Positions 63,591 through 64,000 of a DNA stretch of 64,000 bases are shown here, piece by piece. This DNA comes from Hymenobacter radiodurans (GTDB lineage Bacteria; Bacteroidota; Bacteroidia; Cytophagales; Hymenobacteraceae). Every line of letters begins with the position of its first letter. Positions within the stretch are counted from its first letter, which is position 1. Position numbers and translations under genes: made by a program. The DNA is taken from NCBI RefSeq assembly GCF_004355185.1, contig NZ_CP037922.1, forward strand, positions 1,860,001 to 1,924,000, given 5' to 3'. Below the pieces are notes generated by a model, which was not told the DNA's origin, ran no database searches, and saw nothing but the letters and a program-made list of their open reading frames with translations.

Positions 63591-64000
63591 CTAATCCTCC
63601 CGGTGCTCACTTGCAATAGGCTGGGCGAGCTGCTTGTCAAGGTCATTTTTAATGTGAAGCGGCCTGCTTATTTTTTCGCTTTTAATAAATTGTTGCACCT
63701 TGATATTTTCCCAGATAACTAATTTATCTTCTACTCTGGTAATGGCGCGAATATCTCCGTCTTGGGAAATAACAAACCCCAAACTACCATTATTATTCCA
63801 GCAGTAAGAAAACATAGAGCAGTGCCGGGTGCCAAATTGATTAGGACTAACGGCCGTGACTTTATCATCACGCACGGTAGCACTTCTGCACACATACACG
63901 TACTGCGGTAAAGGCTTCGACCGAATAACGGTGCCAAAACCTTTTACTTTTAAATCGGTGCTGAGCACCACCAAACCATCAATACAGGATAGAGAAGAGA
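63591..64000 (-). CDS. DACNV-type sensor domain protein, 5' end outside the window
   Basis: The C-terminal part of a protein continues beyond position 64000 on the minus strand; the frame is open to the window edge (LSCIDGLVVLSTDLKVKGFG). QFGTRHCSMFSYCWNNNGSLGFVISQDGDIRAITRVEDKLVIWENI resembles the diadenylate-cyclase fold, with the GTRH motif that in DisA binds ATP. The recognised relative is the DACNV family of nucleotide-sensor domains in Bacteroidota defence or signalling genes. The final 40 residues are polar. Cyclase activity or ligand cannot be decided from a fragment. Confidence 0.65.
   Translation of the reverse strand, partial: SSLSCIDGLVVLSTDLKVKGFGTVIRSKPLPQYVYVCRSATVRDDKVTAVSPNQFGTRHCSMFSYCWNNNGSLGFVISQDGDIRAITRVEDKLVIWENIKVQQFIKSEKISRPLHIKNDLDKQLAQPIASEHRED

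Overview
The window looks like a chromosomal segment from a member of the Bacteroidota, most likely Hymenobacter or a close relative in the Cytophagales. The signs are a type IX secretion (Por) C-terminal sorting domain, a GH97 glycosidase, an S46 dipeptidyl-peptidase, a PhoX/DUF839 lipoprotein, DUF3127 and TIGR02757 family genes, promoters of the TTTG / TAnnTTTG type, and the near absence of Shine-Dalgarno sequences. The species call is an inference from gene content, since no rRNA is present.

Positions 1-12.8 kb are accessory and mostly AT-rich. They end at the 3' side of a tRNA-Glu(UUC) gene (12831-12902), a classic integration point. This part holds two small membrane proteins, a Septu-like defence operon (ATPase + HNH nuclease), a small zinc-ribbon-like protein, a umuDC error-prone polymerase operon with a palindromic operator, an exported DRGH nuclease, an Abi-alpha-like gene paired with a membrane protein, and an excisionase-like wHTH protein. 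The most remarkable object in the window is here: the PtuA-like ATPase (2836-5220) carries an almost complete FtsZ GTPase domain inserted in frame between its Walker A region and the rest of its ATPase domain. I know of no described Septu system with this architecture.

Positions 13-64 kb look like core chromosome with higher GC. In order: gap (GAPDH), a lipid kinase, SUI1, KdsB, a LysM protein and TIGR02757; then exported hydrolases (amidohydrolase, DPP11-like S46 peptidase, a T9SS nuclease/phosphatase); a five-gene amidoligase cluster (two ATP-grasp-like proteins, GATase, GCS2/COG2170, esterase) next to an esterase-DinB fusion; an isoaspartyl peptidase/cyanophycinase pair; an M1 aminopeptidase, an L,D-transpeptidase, a DEAD-box helicase, a Nudix hydrolase, a glycosyltransferase, a multi-PAS histidine kinase, a GH1 glucosidase, a di-haem peroxidase, a PhoX-like lipoprotein, Hen1, GH97, and the edge of a DACNV-type sensor.

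Two patterns run through the core part. First, a short motif, TGGGGGGC followed by an A/T run, occurs about 35 times from 12.98 kb onward, mostly inside genes, and not once in the first 12.9 kb. Second, five genes are broken by single-base indels, mostly in homopolymers. This suggests sequencing error or slippage rather than true gene loss, so those products should be read as repaired full-length proteins.
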